Source: Inquilinus sp. Marseille-Q2685 (GTDB lineage Bacteria; Pseudomonadota; Alphaproteobacteria; DSM-16000; Inquilinaceae). From it: a stretch of 64,000 nt of DNA. The position numbers and the translations under genes were made by a program. The stretch covers positions 994,001 to 1,058,000 of the forward strand of contig NZ_CAKAKL010000002.1 of assembly GCF_916619195.1 (NCBI RefSeq), given 5' to 3'. The notes under the pieces were generated by a model, which saw only the letters and a list, made by a program, of their open reading frames with translations, did no database searches and was not told the DNA's origin. Below, piece after piece: positions 8,547 to 16,794 of the stretch (the stretch's first letter is position 1; every line of letters begins with the position of its first letter).

Positions 8547-8927
8547 TCAGGCGGCCTCCGCGGCCGGCGGCACATAGGCCATCCGGGCGGCGCGCACCTT
8601 GTCGTGATGCAGGTCGGCCCAGCGCACCAGCGCGTCCAGCGGCTCCATCAGCGACCGGCCGAGCGGCGTCAGCGCATAGTCGACCCGCGGCGGGATGGTC
8701 GGATGCACGGTGCGGGACACGAGGCCGTCCTGCTCCAACCGACGCAGCGTCTGCGCCAGCATGCGCTGGGAGATGTCGCCGATCTCGCGCTTGACCACGG
8801 TGAAGCGCTTCACCCCCGGCGCCAGCGTCTGCAGCACCAGCAGGCTCCAGCGATCGCCGATCCGGTCCAGCACGTCCCGGACCGGACAGGGATGGAACGC
8901 CCCGTCCACCATCTTGCGCGCCACCAT
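8547..8927 (-). CDS. HxlR family winged-helix regulator
   Basis: A 126-residue HxlR-type repressor or activator: CPVRDVLDRIGDRWSLLVL carries the family Cys and the start of the winged helix, and LVSRTVHPTIPPRVDYALTP is the wing and linker. Members often sense reactive carbonyls or oxidants through the N-terminal Cys. The ATG at 8927 is chosen over an upstream frame to 9023 because GGAGGAA (8934-8940) is 6 nt away and the shorter product matches the family. The only neighbour upstream is the KGG stress gene, divergent, about 220 bp away. Confidence 0.9.
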   Translation of the reverse strand: MVARKMVDGAFHPCPVRDVLDRIGDRWSLLVLQTLAPGVKRFTVVKREIGDISQRMLAQTLRRLEQDGLVSRTVHPTIPPRVDYALTPLGRSLMEPLDALVRWADLHHDKVRAARMAYVPPAAEAA

Positions 8928-9144
8928 GACCGGTTCCTCCGCCGCCGCGACAAAGCTCGACGGTATGTTATCGGAACTGAAATCCTGAACGGAACCGCCT
9001 CGTTGCCGCAGGTCCGTAGACATATCGGAAGCCGTGCAAGCGAAGCCCGGCGAACCGGTTCGAAATTAAGGATTTTTCATTGGGAACCTCGCCTCGCTGC
9101 GGCCTATTCCCATGAAGTGAGCCCACAGCAAGGGAGCTTGGACC

Positions 9145-9456
9145 ATGGCGAACAGCCAGACTCCGCACCGGGGCGGCGCCGGGAACTTCGCCTACAATCG
9201 GGAGCGTGCGGCGGAAGCCGGCCGCAAGGGCGGCCAGATGAGCAGCGGCAACTTCGCCCATGACCCCGCCCGCGCTTCGGAGGCCGGCCGCAAGGGCGGC
9301 CAGCACAGCGGCGGGAACTTCAAGAACGATCCGGCCCGGGCCGCGGCGGCAGGCCGCAAGGGCGGGCAGGAAAGCGGCGGCAACTTCGCCAACGACCGCG
9401 AGCGCGCGGCCGAAGCGGGCCGTAAGGGCGGCCTCTCCGGCCACGGGCCGCATTGA
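9145..9456 (+). CDS. KGG-repeat general stress protein (YciG-like)
   Basis: A 103-residue hydrophilic protein made of four 22-residue repeats, each of form GNFxxDxxRAxEAGRKGGQxSG, ending with GLSGHGPH. This is the stress-induced KGG (YciG/Con-10) family, small disordered proteins made in stationary phase or dehydration. In E. coli yciG lies with yciF; here a YciF-like DUF892 gene follows in convergent orientation. A possible general-stress (EcfG) -35, GGAAC at 9083-9087, is followed 17 nt later by TATT, a poor match to the usual CGTT. A strong terminator follows at 9484. The signal in the sequence for family is clear; molecular function is not known. Confidence 0.9.
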   Translation: MANSQTPHRGGAGNFAYNRERAAEAGRKGGQMSSGNFAHDPARASEAGRKGGQHSGGNFKNDPARAAAAGRKGGQESGGNFANDRERAAEAGRKGGLSGHGPH

Positions 9457-9483
9457 CGCCGCGGCGCTGAATTCGGGTCATCG

Positions 9484-9510
9484 GGGCAGGCTGGGCCTGC
9501 CCTTCTTTTT
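9484..9510 (+). terminator. Rho-independent terminator after KGG gene
   Basis: GGGCAGGC (9484-9491), loop TGG, GCCTGCCC (9495-9502), then TTCTTTTTT. It is a textbook intrinsic terminator 28 bp past the KGG stop. Confidence 0.9.
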
Positions 9511-9528
9511 TGTTTCGGATCGCGATTC

Positions 9529-9559
9529 GGCCGGGCCGTCCTGCAGGAACGGCCCGGCC
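9529..9559 (-). terminator. Inverted repeat at the 3' end of the DUF892 gene
   Basis: GGCCGGGCCGT (9529-9539) pairs perfectly with ACGGCCCGGCC (9549-9559) around a 9-nt loop. It lies 7 bp beyond the DUF892 stop on the minus strand, without a T-run. Confidence 0.6.
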
Positions 9560-9566
9560 GATGGTC

Positions 9567-10073
9567 TCAGGCCGCGTGGGCGTGCTGGGCCGCCGCGGTG
9601 TTGACCGCGGTCTTCGCCAGCTTGGTCAGCGTCTCGTCGGTCTCCTTCTCCTCCGCCAGGGTCTCCAGCAGGAGGTTCAGGGCCTTCTCGTGCTTCATCG
9701 CCTTGGCCCAGGTGCAGATGGTGCCGTAGGTGGCGATCTCGTAATGCTCGACCTTCTGCGCCGCCGCGATCAGCGCGGCGTCGAGCGCGTCGGGCTCGAG
9801 CCCGAGCTCGGTCAGCTCATGCGCCTCGGCCAGCAGCCCCTCCATCGCCTCGCAGGTCTGGCCGCGCGATGGCGCGTCGAGGCTCTCGAACACGGTGTCG
9901 AGGCGCTCGACCTGACCCTTGGTCTGCTCGAGGTGATGCTCGAAGCCCTGCTTCAGCTCCGGGTTGGTGGCCGCGCTCGCCATCTTCGGCAACGCGCGGG
10001 TCAGCTGCTTCTCGGCGTTGTAGATGTCTCTCAGCTCATTGAGGAACAGATCGTGCAGCGTCTTCGTCGCCAT
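9567..10073 (-). CDS. DUF892 (YciF-like) ferritin-like stress protein
   Basis: A 168-residue four-helix ferritin-like protein. It begins with TLHDLFLNELRDIYNAEKQL, the DUF892 signature, and has spaced Glu/His residues (EHHLEQT, KVEHYEIATY) that form the di-iron site in YciF-type proteins. Members are induced by general stress, and a structure of E. coli YciF shows a ferritin-like dimer; the reaction is unknown. It faces the YciG-like KGG gene, so the yciG-yciF association known from enterobacteria is kept but with convergent orientation. The phoH gene lies upstream on the same strand, separated by a hairpin. Confidence 0.92.
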   Translation of the reverse strand: MATKTLHDLFLNELRDIYNAEKQLTRALPKMASAATNPELKQGFEHHLEQTKGQVERLDTVFESLDAPSRGQTCEAMEGLLAEAHELTELGLEPDALDAALIAAAQKVEHYEIATYGTICTWAKAMKHEKALNLLLETLAEEKETDETLTKLAKTAVNTAAAQHAHAA

Positions 10074-10098
10074 GGCCGGCCTCGCTGTTGCTGGTGAC

Positions 10099-10126
10099 GA
10101 GGGCCGCCGACGGCGCGGCGGCCCTC
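10099..10126 (-). terminator. Hairpin between phoH and the DUF892 gene
   Basis: GAGGGCCGCC (10099-10108) pairs with GGCGGCCCTC (10117-10126), 8-nt loop. It lies in the 90-bp gap after phoH and before the DUF892 start on the minus strand; no T-run. Confidence 0.5.
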
Positions 10127-10163
10127 ACACCAGCCAATGGCAGCGGCCGGTCCGGGGTTCCGA

Positions 10164-10865
10164 TCAGGCGAGGAGCGGCATCATCGCGGCGACCAGCGGG
10201 TGGCGCACGATGTCCGCGGTGGTCAGCCGGACGACGGCGACGCCGTCCAGCGGCTCCAGCCGCCGCGCCGCCTCCTCCAGCCCGGACAGGCCGGGCAGCA
10301 GGTCGGTCTGGTCGGGGTCGCCGGTGATCACCATGGTCGAGTGCCAGCCGAGCCGGGTCAGCAGCATCTTCAGCTGCTGGAAGGTCATGTTCTGCGCCTC
10401 GTCGACGATGACGAAGCTGCGCGAGATGGTGCGGCCGCGCATATAGGCCAGGGGCGCGATCTCGACGATCCCCTCCTTGGTCATCTGGCGCACCTGCTTG
10501 GCGCCGAGACGGTCGGACAGCGCGTCGTAGATCGGGCGCATCCAGGGGTCCATCTTCTCGTTGATGTCGCCGGGCAGGTAGCCGAGGCTCTCGCCCGCCT
10601 CCACCACCGGCCGGGTGATGACGATGCGGCTGACCCGCTCCGCGGTCAGCGCCTCGACCGCCTTGGACACGGCGAGATAGGTCTTGCCCGTGCCGGCGGG
10701 GCCGAGGGCGAGGGTCATGGCGTGGCCGTCGATCGCCTTCATCAGGACCTCCTGATTGGCGGTCCGCGGCTTGACCGTCTTCAGGTAGCTCTGCTCCCGG
10801 AAATCATCGTCGTAGCCCTCGCTGATGGCGACGACACGGGCACTGGAGGCGTTGCGTTTGGCCAT
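10164..10865 (-). CDS. phoH: PhoH family P-loop ATPase
   Basis: A 233-residue PhoH protein: Walker A GPAGTGKTY (residues 55-63), VITRPVVEAGESLGYLPGD downstream, Walker B SFVIVDEAQNM and the sensor-like MVITGDPDQTDL. PhoH proteins are predicted RNA-linked ATPases of the helicase superfamily; in E. coli phoH is a phosphate-starvation gene. The short length matches the stand-alone E. coli PhoH type with neither the KH domain nor a PIN domain. The ATG at 10865 (AAGGA about 8 nt upstream) is preferred to an in-frame upstream codon at 10943, because the extra residues are low-complexity. Confidence 0.9.
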   Translation of the reverse strand: MAKRNASSARVVAISEGYDDDFREQSYLKTVKPRTANQEVLMKAIDGHAMTLALGPAGTGKTYLAVSKAVEALTAERVSRIVITRPVVEAGESLGYLPGDINEKMDPWMRPIYDALSDRLGAKQVRQMTKEGIVEIAPLAYMRGRTISRSFVIVDEAQNMTFQQLKMLLTRLGWHSTMVITGDPDQTDLLPGLSGLEEAARRLEPLDGVAVVRLTTADIVRHPLVAAMMPLLA

Positions 10866-11261
10866 GGAACGTCGTCCTTTGCTCTCGCTTGCATCCTCGA
10901 ACAGCGGATCCCAGCCGCCGCCCCCTTGATCGGGTGATCTCATTCGCCGGAACCCTCCGTCGGGTCGGGTGGAACAGGACAGGTCGGGGATCGGAACGGG
11001 CGGCCGAAAAAGACAAACGCCCCTGCGAGGGGGCGTTCGAACGAATGTCGATGCTGATGCTGCCCCTGGTCGGAGCCGGGAAGCGGATGGTGATGCCAGG
11101 CCGTTGCCCGTCGCATGTCGCCTTTCCGATCACTGACGACGGAAATCGCGTCGCCAGGGATGAGGGTCGCACCAACCCTCGTGCTGCACCAGCGAAAAGA
11201 CGCGGCGACACGGAAAATTCATACCAATTGTGGCCGAACCCTGGCCGGGCTGCGGCTAGAT
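10866..11261. other. 396-bp gene-free region upstream of phoH
   Basis: No coding frame is convincing here. The clearest element is an intrinsic-terminator-like hairpin on the minus strand (see 11005-11037). A smaller stem, GAGGGTCGCACCAACCCTC near 11163-11181, and a weak AT-rich patch near 11215-11230 are also present. The region must hold the phoH promoter and possibly the 3' UTR of the upstream LysR gene. Confidence 0.4.
11005..11037 (-). terminator. Rho-independent terminator on minus strand downstream of LysR gene
   Basis: AACGCCCC (11016-11023), 6-nt loop, GGGGCGTT (11030-11037). Read on the minus strand the stem is followed by TTTGTCTTTTT, as in an intrinsic terminator. It would end transcripts from the LysR gene 225 bp away, or a short RNA in between. 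Confidence 0.65.
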
Positions 11262-12182
11262 CTAGCGGCTACCACTAAAAGATGCATCGACCTGCGTCGC
11301 CATGTCGATGAAGGCGCGCGCCGCCGGCGAGGTCTCGTCCCGGCGCCAGGTCAGCCACATCGTGGTGACGGCGCCCGGGTCGGACAGCCGGCGGAACACC
11401 ACGCCCTCGACCTGGATCCGCTGCAGCGAGGCGGGCAGCAGCGACACGCCGAGCCCGGCCGCGACCAGCCCGACGATGGTCGAGACCTCGCGCGCCTCCT
11501 GCCCCAGCCGCGGGCTGAAGCCGGCATCGCGGCACAGGCCGATCATCTGGTCGTACAGGCTGGTGCCCTGGTCGCGCGGGTAGCAGACGAAGGATTCCCC
11601 GGCCAGCTCGGCCAGGGCCAGCGGCGCCGGCGCATCCGCCGCCAGCGGATGGTCGGTCCGCAGCACCGCCACCAGCGGGTCGCGGAACAGCTCGCGCACC
11701 TCGATCCCGTCCGGCACCGGCGGGAAGGTCGGGTTGCGCAGGAAGCCGATCTGCAGCCGGCGCTCGGCCAGCGCCTCGATCTGCTGCCGGGTCGGCATCT
11801 CCTGCAGCTCCAGATGCACGTCCGGGTGGCTGCGGCGGAAGGCGAAGATCGTCTGCGGGATCAGCGTGGTGAAGGGGGCGGAGGCGGTGAAGGCGATGCG
11901 GATCTCGCCGATCTCGCCGCGCTGCGCCCGGCGCGCCACCTCCGCCGCCCGGTCGGCCGCAGCCAGCACCGTCCGCGCCTGCTCCAGGAACAGCCGGCCG
12001 ACCTCGGTCAGCGCCACCCGCCGGTTGCTGCGCTCGAACAGCCGGGCGCCGAGTTCCTCCTCCAGCGCCTGGATCTGCTGGCTGAGCGGCGGCTGGGAGA
12101 TGCCCAGCCGCGCCGCCGCCCGGCCGAAATGCAGCTCCTCGGCCAGGGCCACGGCATAACGCAGATGCCTCAGCTCCATCAT
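11262..12182 (-). CDS. LysR family regulator (divergent from MFS gene)
   Basis: A 306-residue LysR protein: N-terminal winged HTH (ELRHLRYAVALAEELHFGRA, then ISQPPLSQQIQALEEELG) and a C-terminal two-lobed effector domain (IRIAFTASAPFTTLIP onward). It is closest in pattern to the BenM/CatM-like group. It is divergent from the MFS transporter at 12297 across 114 bp, the standard layout for a LysR regulator and its target. The gap contains CCAA-ACATA-TTGG (12207-12219), an inverted repeat that may be its site. The two Met codons at 12182 and 12179 are equally possible; no strong Shine-Dalgarno sequence is seen. Confidence 0.9.
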   Translation of the reverse strand: MMELRHLRYAVALAEELHFGRAAARLGISQPPLSQQIQALEEELGARLFERSNRRVALTEVGRLFLEQARTVLAAADRAAEVARRAQRGEIGEIRIAFTASAPFTTLIPQTIFAFRRSHPDVHLELQEMPTRQQIEALAERRLQIGFLRNPTFPPVPDGIEVRELFRDPLVAVLRTDHPLAADAPAPLALAELAGESFVCYPRDQGTSLYDQMIGLCRDAGFSPRLGQEAREVSTIVGLVAAGLGVSLLPASLQRIQVEGVVFRRLSDPGAVTTMWLTWRRDETSPAARAFIDMATQVDASFSGSR

Positions 12183-12296
12183 TCGCCAAAACTATCAAAC
12201 ATGCCGCCAAACATATTGGACAGTATCAATCCTGGTGGCCATGTTTTTTGAGCGCCGGGCGCCCTTCCCCTCCGCAGGCCCGGCCGGAGAGATCCC

Positions 12297-13580
12297 GTGA
12301 CCTCATCGGTCCAGTCGCTGCCGCGCTCCTCCGCGTCCCCTTCGATCGCCGGCACCATGCCGGCCGGCACGGTCGCGGCCGAGGATGTCGTCGCCTATAT
12401 CGAGCACGGCACCGCCGCGTTCCACCGCACCAACCTGGCGCTGTTCGCCGCCGGCTTCGCCACCTTCGCCCTGCTCTACTGCGTGCAGCCGCTGATGCCG
12501 GTCTTCGCCGAGACCTACGGCATCGGCGCGGCCGAGAGCAGCCTGTCGCTGTCGCTGACCACCGGCACGCTGGCCTTCGCCATGCTGGTGGCCAGCGCCC
12601 TGTCCGAGGCCTGGGGCCGCAAGCCGGTGATGGTGGCCTCGCTGTTCGCCTCGGCCGTGCTGACGGTGCTGGCCGCGCTGATGCCGTCCTGGCACGGCCT
12701 GCTGCTGCTGCGGGCGCTGATGGGGCTGACGCTCAGCGGCCTGCCGGCGGTCGCCATGGCCTATGTGAGCGAGGAGATGCATCCGCGCTCGGTCGGGCTG
12801 GCGATGGGGCTGTTCATCGGCGGCAGCGCCCTGGGCGGGCTCGGCGGGCGCCTGATCGCCGGCGTGCTGACCGACCTCGCCTCCTGGCGACTCGGGCTCG
12901 GCGTGGTCGGGCTGACCGGCCTGGTCTGCGCCGTGCTGTTCTGGCGCAGCCTGCCGCCCTCGGCGCATTTCACCCCCCGGCCGCTGCGGCCGCAGGCCCT
13001 GCTCGCCGCCTTCGCCGACCATCTGCGCGACCCGGGGCTGCGCTGGCTGTTCCTGGAAGGCTTCCTGCTGATGGGCGCCTTCGTCACCCTCTACAACTAC
13101 ACCGGCTTCCGCTTGCTCGCGCCGCCCTTCGGGCTCAGCCAGACCGCGGTCGCGGCGATCTTCGTGGTCTATCTGGTCGGCATCGGCGCCTCGATCTGGG
13201 TCGGCCATCTCGCCGGCGTGCTCGGCCGCCGCAAGGTGTTCTGGGCCCCGATCGCGCTGATGCTGGCCGGCATCGCCCTGACCCGCGGCGATGATCTCTG
13301 GGCGATCGTCGCCGGCGTCGCGGTGCTGACCTTCGGCTTCTTCGGCGCCCATTCGGTGGCCAGCAGCTGGGTCGGGCGCCGGGCGCTGCACGCCCGCGCC
13401 CAGGCCTCCTCGCTCTATCTGTTCTTCTATTATCTCGGTTCCAGCGTCGCCGGCTCGCTCGGCGGCATCGCCTGGGCCGGCTGGGGCTGGCCCGGCGTCA
13501 CCCTGATGATCGGCGCCCTGGCCCTGGCGGCGCTGCTGATCGCCCTGCGCCTGGTCGTCCTGCCGCCGCGTCAGGCCTGA
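12297..13580 (+). CDS. MFS transporter (YnfM-like)
   Basis: A 427-residue major facilitator protein with about 12 hydrophobic segments. The GRKPVMVASLF motif after helix 2 is the MFS loop motif A, and helix 4 carries LLLLRALMGLTLSGLPAVAMAY. The N-terminal arrangement (about 40 soluble residues, then YCVQPLMPVFAETYGIGAAESSL) resembles YnfM-type drug or arabinose efflux proteins, often next to a LysR gene as here. The start is a GTG at 12297 with GGAGA 6 nt upstream. It probably exports a small molecule sensed by the LysR neighbour. Its last 10 bp overlap the opposing TetR gene. Confidence 0.88.
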   Translation: MTSSVQSLPRSSASPSIAGTMPAGTVAAEDVVAYIEHGTAAFHRTNLALFAAGFATFALLYCVQPLMPVFAETYGIGAAESSLSLSLTTGTLAFAMLVASALSEAWGRKPVMVASLFASAVLTVLAALMPSWHGLLLLRALMGLTLSGLPAVAMAYVSEEMHPRSVGLAMGLFIGGSALGGLGGRLIAGVLTDLASWRLGLGVVGLTGLVCAVLFWRSLPPSAHFTPRPLRPQALLAAFADHLRDPGLRWLFLEGFLLMGAFVTLYNYTGFRLLAPPFGLSQTAVAAIFVVYLVGIGASIWVGHLAGVLGRRKVFWAPIALMLAGIALTRGDDLWAIVAGVAVLTFGFFGAHSVASSWVGRRALHARAQASSLYLFFYYLGSSVAGSLGGIAWAGWGWPGVTLMIGALALAALLIALRLVVLPPRQA

Positions 13581-14206
13581 CCGAGCGCTTCGGCGAGGTA
13601 GAGCCGGGTCATCCGCCTCAGCTCGGTCAGGGCGGCGGCGCGCGCCTTCAATCCCGGTTCGGTGCCGAGCGCCGCCGCCGCCTTCATCTGCAGCAGCACG
13701 ACGATCGCCGTGGCCATGGCGCGGTCCGGCGGCAGCCCGGGCGCACGCAGGGCCAGGATCCTGGCCACGCCCTCGCGCAAGGCATCGCGCAGCCGCAAGG
13801 GCTGTGCGACGGCGTCCCGTCGCGCCTCGATCAGCGCCAGCGCCGCCGCGCGCTCCTCCTTCAGCCCGAGCAGCAGATCGATCAGCGCATCCGCCAGGGC
13901 CGGGATGGCAAGCTGCGCCGCCCGTGTCTCGATCGCCTGCAGCCCCGCCAGCACCTGCTCGCCATAGCCGGCGAGCAATGCATCGGCCAGCGCCTCCTTG
14001 CTCGGGAAGAACTGGTAGAGCGACCCGATCGACGCGCGGGCCCGGGCCGCGACCTCGGTCATCGTCGTCGCCTCGTAGCCCTTCTCGGCGAACACGGCCG
14101 CGCCTGCCTGCAGCAGCGCGGCGACACGGTCGCGGCCGCGCTGGCGCCTGGGCTCGCGCATCGCGACGGCAACGGAGGCGGTTGACTTTTGTGAGGACAT
14201 GCTCAT
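13571..14206 (-). CDS. TetR/AcrR family repressor
   Basis: A 211-residue TetR protein: after a basic lead (REPRRQRGRDRV) comes the HTH with GYEATTMTEVAARA followed by SIGSLYQFFPSKEALADALL, then an all-helical ligand domain. It is divergent from the isochorismatase-family gene at 14318 and is likely to control it. The 111-bp gap is AT-rich and holds two CTCATA direct repeats near its start. It ends inside the MFS gene end by 10 bp. Alternative starts are Met 3 (14200) or Met 16 (14161). Confidence 0.88.
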   Translation of the reverse strand: MSMSSQKSTASVAVAMREPRRQRGRDRVAALLQAGAAVFAEKGYEATTMTEVAARARASIGSLYQFFPSKEALADALLAGYGEQVLAGLQAIETRAAQLAIPALADALIDLLLGLKEERAAALALIEARRDAVAQPLRLRDALREGVARILALRAPGLPPDRAMATAIVVLLQMKAAAALGTEPGLKARAAALTELRRMTRLYLAEALGQA

Positions 14207-14317
14207 AAAACTATTTGCGAGGCTATCCTCATATTTTCACATGTGCCCGCCCCCGTCCATCCGCCCGGTCCGCTGCCGGGAACGGAGGAGTGCGGCCTGT
14301 CCAGAAAGGTGTCGATC

Positions 14318-14890
14318 ATGCCCACCCTCGACCCGCGCAGCACCGCTTTGGTCCTGATCGATCTGCAGGCCGGAATCCTGGCCATGCCGCTGGCGCCCCG
14401 CAGCGGGGCGGAGGTCCTCGCCACGGCGAAGACGCTGGCCGGCCGCTTCCGCACCGCCGGCGCCCTGGTGGTGCCGGTCCGTGTCGGCTGGGCCGCCGAT
14501 TACGCCGATGCGCCGCGGCAGCCGGTCGACCGGCCGATGCCCCGCCCGCCAGGCGGCCTGCCGGCAGGCTGGAGCGACCTCGTCGAGGGCGTGGCCGAGC
14601 CGGGCGACATCGTCGTCACCAAGCGGCAATGGGGCGTCTTCACCGGCACCGAGCTCGACCTGCAGCTGCGCCGGCGCGGCGTCACGACCATCGTGCTGGC
14701 CGGCATCGCCACCAATTTCGGCGTCGAATCCACCGCCCGCAGCGCCTGGGAGCTGAACTACGCCGTCGTCTTCGCCGAGGATGCGATGACCAGCCTGTCG
14801 GCGGAGATGCACGGCTTCGCGATCGAGTCTATCCTGCCGCGCATCGGAATTGTCTCCCAGGCCGCGGACATCGCGCTCGGCCGGTCCTGA
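14318..14890 (+). CDS. Isochorismatase-family cysteine hydrolase
   Basis: A 190-residue member of the isochorismatase/nicotinamidase fold. Visible are ALVLIDLQAGIL (catalytic Asp), VTKRQWGVFTGTELDLQL (catalytic Lys region) and VLAGIATNFGVESTARSAWE, where the usual nucleophile position, often GxxTxxCV, is occupied by ATNFGVEST. In this sub-group the Cys is therefore replaced by Phe-Gly, as in true isochorismatases, so an ether-hydrolase rather than amidase mechanism is possible. AAAGGT lies 7 nt before the ATG at 14318. It lies between a TetR repressor and an AbrB-type membrane protein. Confidence 0.82.
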   Translation: MPTLDPRSTALVLIDLQAGILAMPLAPRSGAEVLATAKTLAGRFRTAGALVVPVRVGWAADYADAPRQPVDRPMPRPPGGLPAGWSDLVEGVAEPGDIVVTKRQWGVFTGTELDLQLRRRGVTTIVLAGIATNFGVESTARSAWELNYAVVFAEDAMTSLSAEMHGFAIESILPRIGIVSQAADIALGRS

Positions 14891-14912
14891 GGCGGAAAGC
14901 GAGGCTGCTGTG

Positions 14913-16001
14913 GTGACCGTGAACGGCCCGGCCCTGCCGGCCCTGGCCAGGCTTCCGCGTGCCGGGCAATGGGCGGTGCTGCTGGCCGTCTCGGCCGCAC
15001 TCGCGGCGTTGCTGGAGGTCGCCGCCCTGCCCGCGGCGCTGCTGCTGGGCCCGATGGCGGCCGGCATCCTGGTCGGCGTCGGCGGCGGCACCATCCGGGT
15101 GCCGCGCCAACCCTATCTCGGCGCCCAGGCGATCATCGGCTGCCTGATCGCCGGGGCGATCACGCCGACGATCCTGGTGTCGTTCCTGCGGGACTGGCCC
15201 CTGTTCCTGGTGATCGTGCTGTCGACGCTGGCCGCCAGCAGCGTGCTGGGCTGGATGATGAGCCGCTGGCAGGTGCTGCCCGGCACTACCGGCGTCTGGG
15301 GCTCCTCCCCCGGTGCCGCCACCGCCATGGTGCTGATGGCCGAGGCCTTCGGCGCCGACGCCCGGCTGGTCGCCTTCATGCAGTATCTACGCGTCGTCTG
15401 CGTCGCCACCGCCGCCTCGCTGATCGCGCGCTTCTGGGTGGACACGGGCGATGCCGGCCCGGCGGCGATCGACTGGTTCCCGCCGATCGATGCCGGCCCT
15501 TTCGCGGCGACGCTGGCTTTGGCCGCGCTGGGCGCCGTGCTCGGGCGGCGGCTGCGCATCCCCGCCGGCTCGATGCTGCTGCCGCTGGTGGTCGGGTCGG
15601 TGCTGCACGCGCTCGGCCTGATCGAGATCGAGCTGCCGGAATGGCTGCTCGCCCTCGCCTATGCGCTGATCGGCTGGAACATCGGCCTCGGCTTCACCCG
15701 GTCGGTGCTGGTGCATGCCGCCCGGGCGCTGCCGCAGATCCTGCTGTCGATCGCGGCGCTGATCGCCTTCTGCAGCGGCCTCGCCTATGTGCTGGTGCGG
15801 ACGCTCGGCGTCGATCCGCTGACGGCCTATCTCGCGACCAGCCCCGGCGGCATGGATTCGATCGCCATCATCGCCGCGTCGAGCGACGTCGACCTGCCCT
15901 TCGTCATGGCGCTGCAGACCGTGCGCTTCTTTCTGGTGGTGCTGCTGGGCCCGGCGGTGGCGCGCTTCATTGCCCGGCGGTCCCCGCACGCCGCTTCGTA
16001 G
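14913..16001 (+). CDS. AbrB family membrane protein
   Basis: A 362-residue membrane protein with about ten hydrophobic segments and an internal duplication: AALPAALLLGPMAAGILVG in the first half and RLRIPAGSMLLPLVVG in the second, plus the conserved TSPGGMDSIAIIAA and WGSSPGAATAMVLMAEAFG turns. This is the AbrB duplication family (E. coli AbrB is linked to aidB regulation; related proteins are putative transporters). Start is GTG at 14913 (or 14910) with GAGG at 14901-14904. It follows the isochorismatase gene by 22 bp and is likely in its operon, perhaps moving the substrate of that enzyme. Confidence 0.85.
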   Translation: MTVNGPALPALARLPRAGQWAVLLAVSAALAALLEVAALPAALLLGPMAAGILVGVGGGTIRVPRQPYLGAQAIIGCLIAGAITPTILVSFLRDWPLFLVIVLSTLAASSVLGWMMSRWQVLPGTTGVWGSSPGAATAMVLMAEAFGADARLVAFMQYLRVVCVATAASLIARFWVDTGDAGPAAIDWFPPIDAGPFAATLALAALGAVLGRRLRIPAGSMLLPLVVGSVLHALGLIEIELPEWLLALAYALIGWNIGLGFTRSVLVHAARALPQILLSIAALIAFCSGLAYVLVRTLGVDPLTAYLATSPGGMDSIAIIAASSDVDLPFVMALQTVRFFLVVLLGPAVARFIARRSPHAAS

Positions 16002-16004
16002 AGA

Positions 16005-16619
16005 TCAACTGGCCGCTGTCTTCAGCCGGCCCAGCTCCTCCAGAAACCGTTCCGCCGCCAGATCGGGCGCCCAGGGCTCCCAGGGCGTGCCGCCATAGAC
16101 CGGCAACAGCGGATCGTCATCGACCGGCCGGAACCGGATCTTCAGCACCTTCGAGACCTCTTCCCGGGTCCAGCCGACGACGTGGATCGCCTCGCTGGCC
16201 GCGGCCACCCGGTCGGCCCGCTTGTGGAACGCCTTCTGCTCCGCCGTCCAGCGCGGCAGGCCGTAGCGCTGGAACACCGTGTCCTCGAGCCGTGAGGTCA
16301 GGTCGCGGAATTCCTGGCCCAGAAACGGCTTGATCACCGACAGCGGGTCGAAGCCCAGCAGCCCCTCATCGGCGTCGTGCAGCAATTCGCGCAACTCGGC
16401 CAGCGGCGACAGCGGCGCCGGCGCCCAGGCCCGGCACAGCGCCAGCACGGCCAGCGAGTGCTGGGCGACGGAGAGCGGCATCGGCCAGGCCGAATGCCCG
16501 CCCCAGCGATAGGTCCGGGCGAGGCCCAGCGCCAGGTCGCGGTCGTCCCAGTCGAACGGGGTGGGGTTGAGCAGATCCAGCCGCTTGCCCGACGGCAGCC
16601 GGACCCAGGCCCGCGCCAT
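16005..16619 (-). CDS. HD-domain phosphohydrolase (YfbR-like)
   Basis: A 204-residue HD-superfamily hydrolase. WVRLPSGKRLDLLNP opens the domain as in the family. SVAQHS supplies the first His, LLHDADEG supplies the HD pair, and a later Asp in KRADRVAAASEA completes the metal set. Related YfbR enzymes are 5'-deoxynucleotidases; this one may act on a nucleotide phosphate. The ATG at 16619 is chosen because GGGAGGG precedes it and the product then begins like relatives; a GTG at 16661 is an alternative. It converges with the AbrB-type gene, 3 bp apart. Confidence 0.8.
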   Translation of the reverse strand: MARAWVRLPSGKRLDLLNPTPFDWDDRDLALGLARTYRWGGHSAWPMPLSVAQHSLAVLALCRAWAPAPLSPLAELRELLHDADEGLLGFDPLSVIKPFLGQEFRDLTSRLEDTVFQRYGLPRWTAEQKAFHKRADRVAAASEAIHVVGWTREEVSKVLKIRFRPVDDDPLLPVYGGTPWEPWAPDLAAERFLEELGRLKTAAS

Positions 16620-16735
16620 CGCCGTCCGTCCCTCCCAGCGCATCCGGTCCCCTTCGATCACCTGCCGCTCCGCCCTGTTCCGGGTAGCACCGAACCCGGC
16701 GGGCTGTCACCCGCGGCGCAGGCGCGGGCACGCGA

Positions 16736-16768
16736 AAACCGGCGGGCCGCGTCGGCGGCCGCCGGCTT
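16736..16768 (-). terminator. Terminator after small XRE-like gene
   Basis: AACCGGCGG (16737-16745) pairs with CCGCCGGCTT (16759-16768). Read on the minus strand the stem ends in TTTTCG. It lies 27 bp beyond the stop of the 16795-17124 gene. Confidence 0.65.
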
Positions 16769-16794
16769 GATCGCTCAGGATCGTCGGGAGAAAC

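Noticed and set aside
9083-9108. General-stress (EcfG) promoter before the KGG gene
   Set aside because: GGAAC is present, but the -10 is TATT instead of CGTT, so I mention it only as a possibility in the gene entry.
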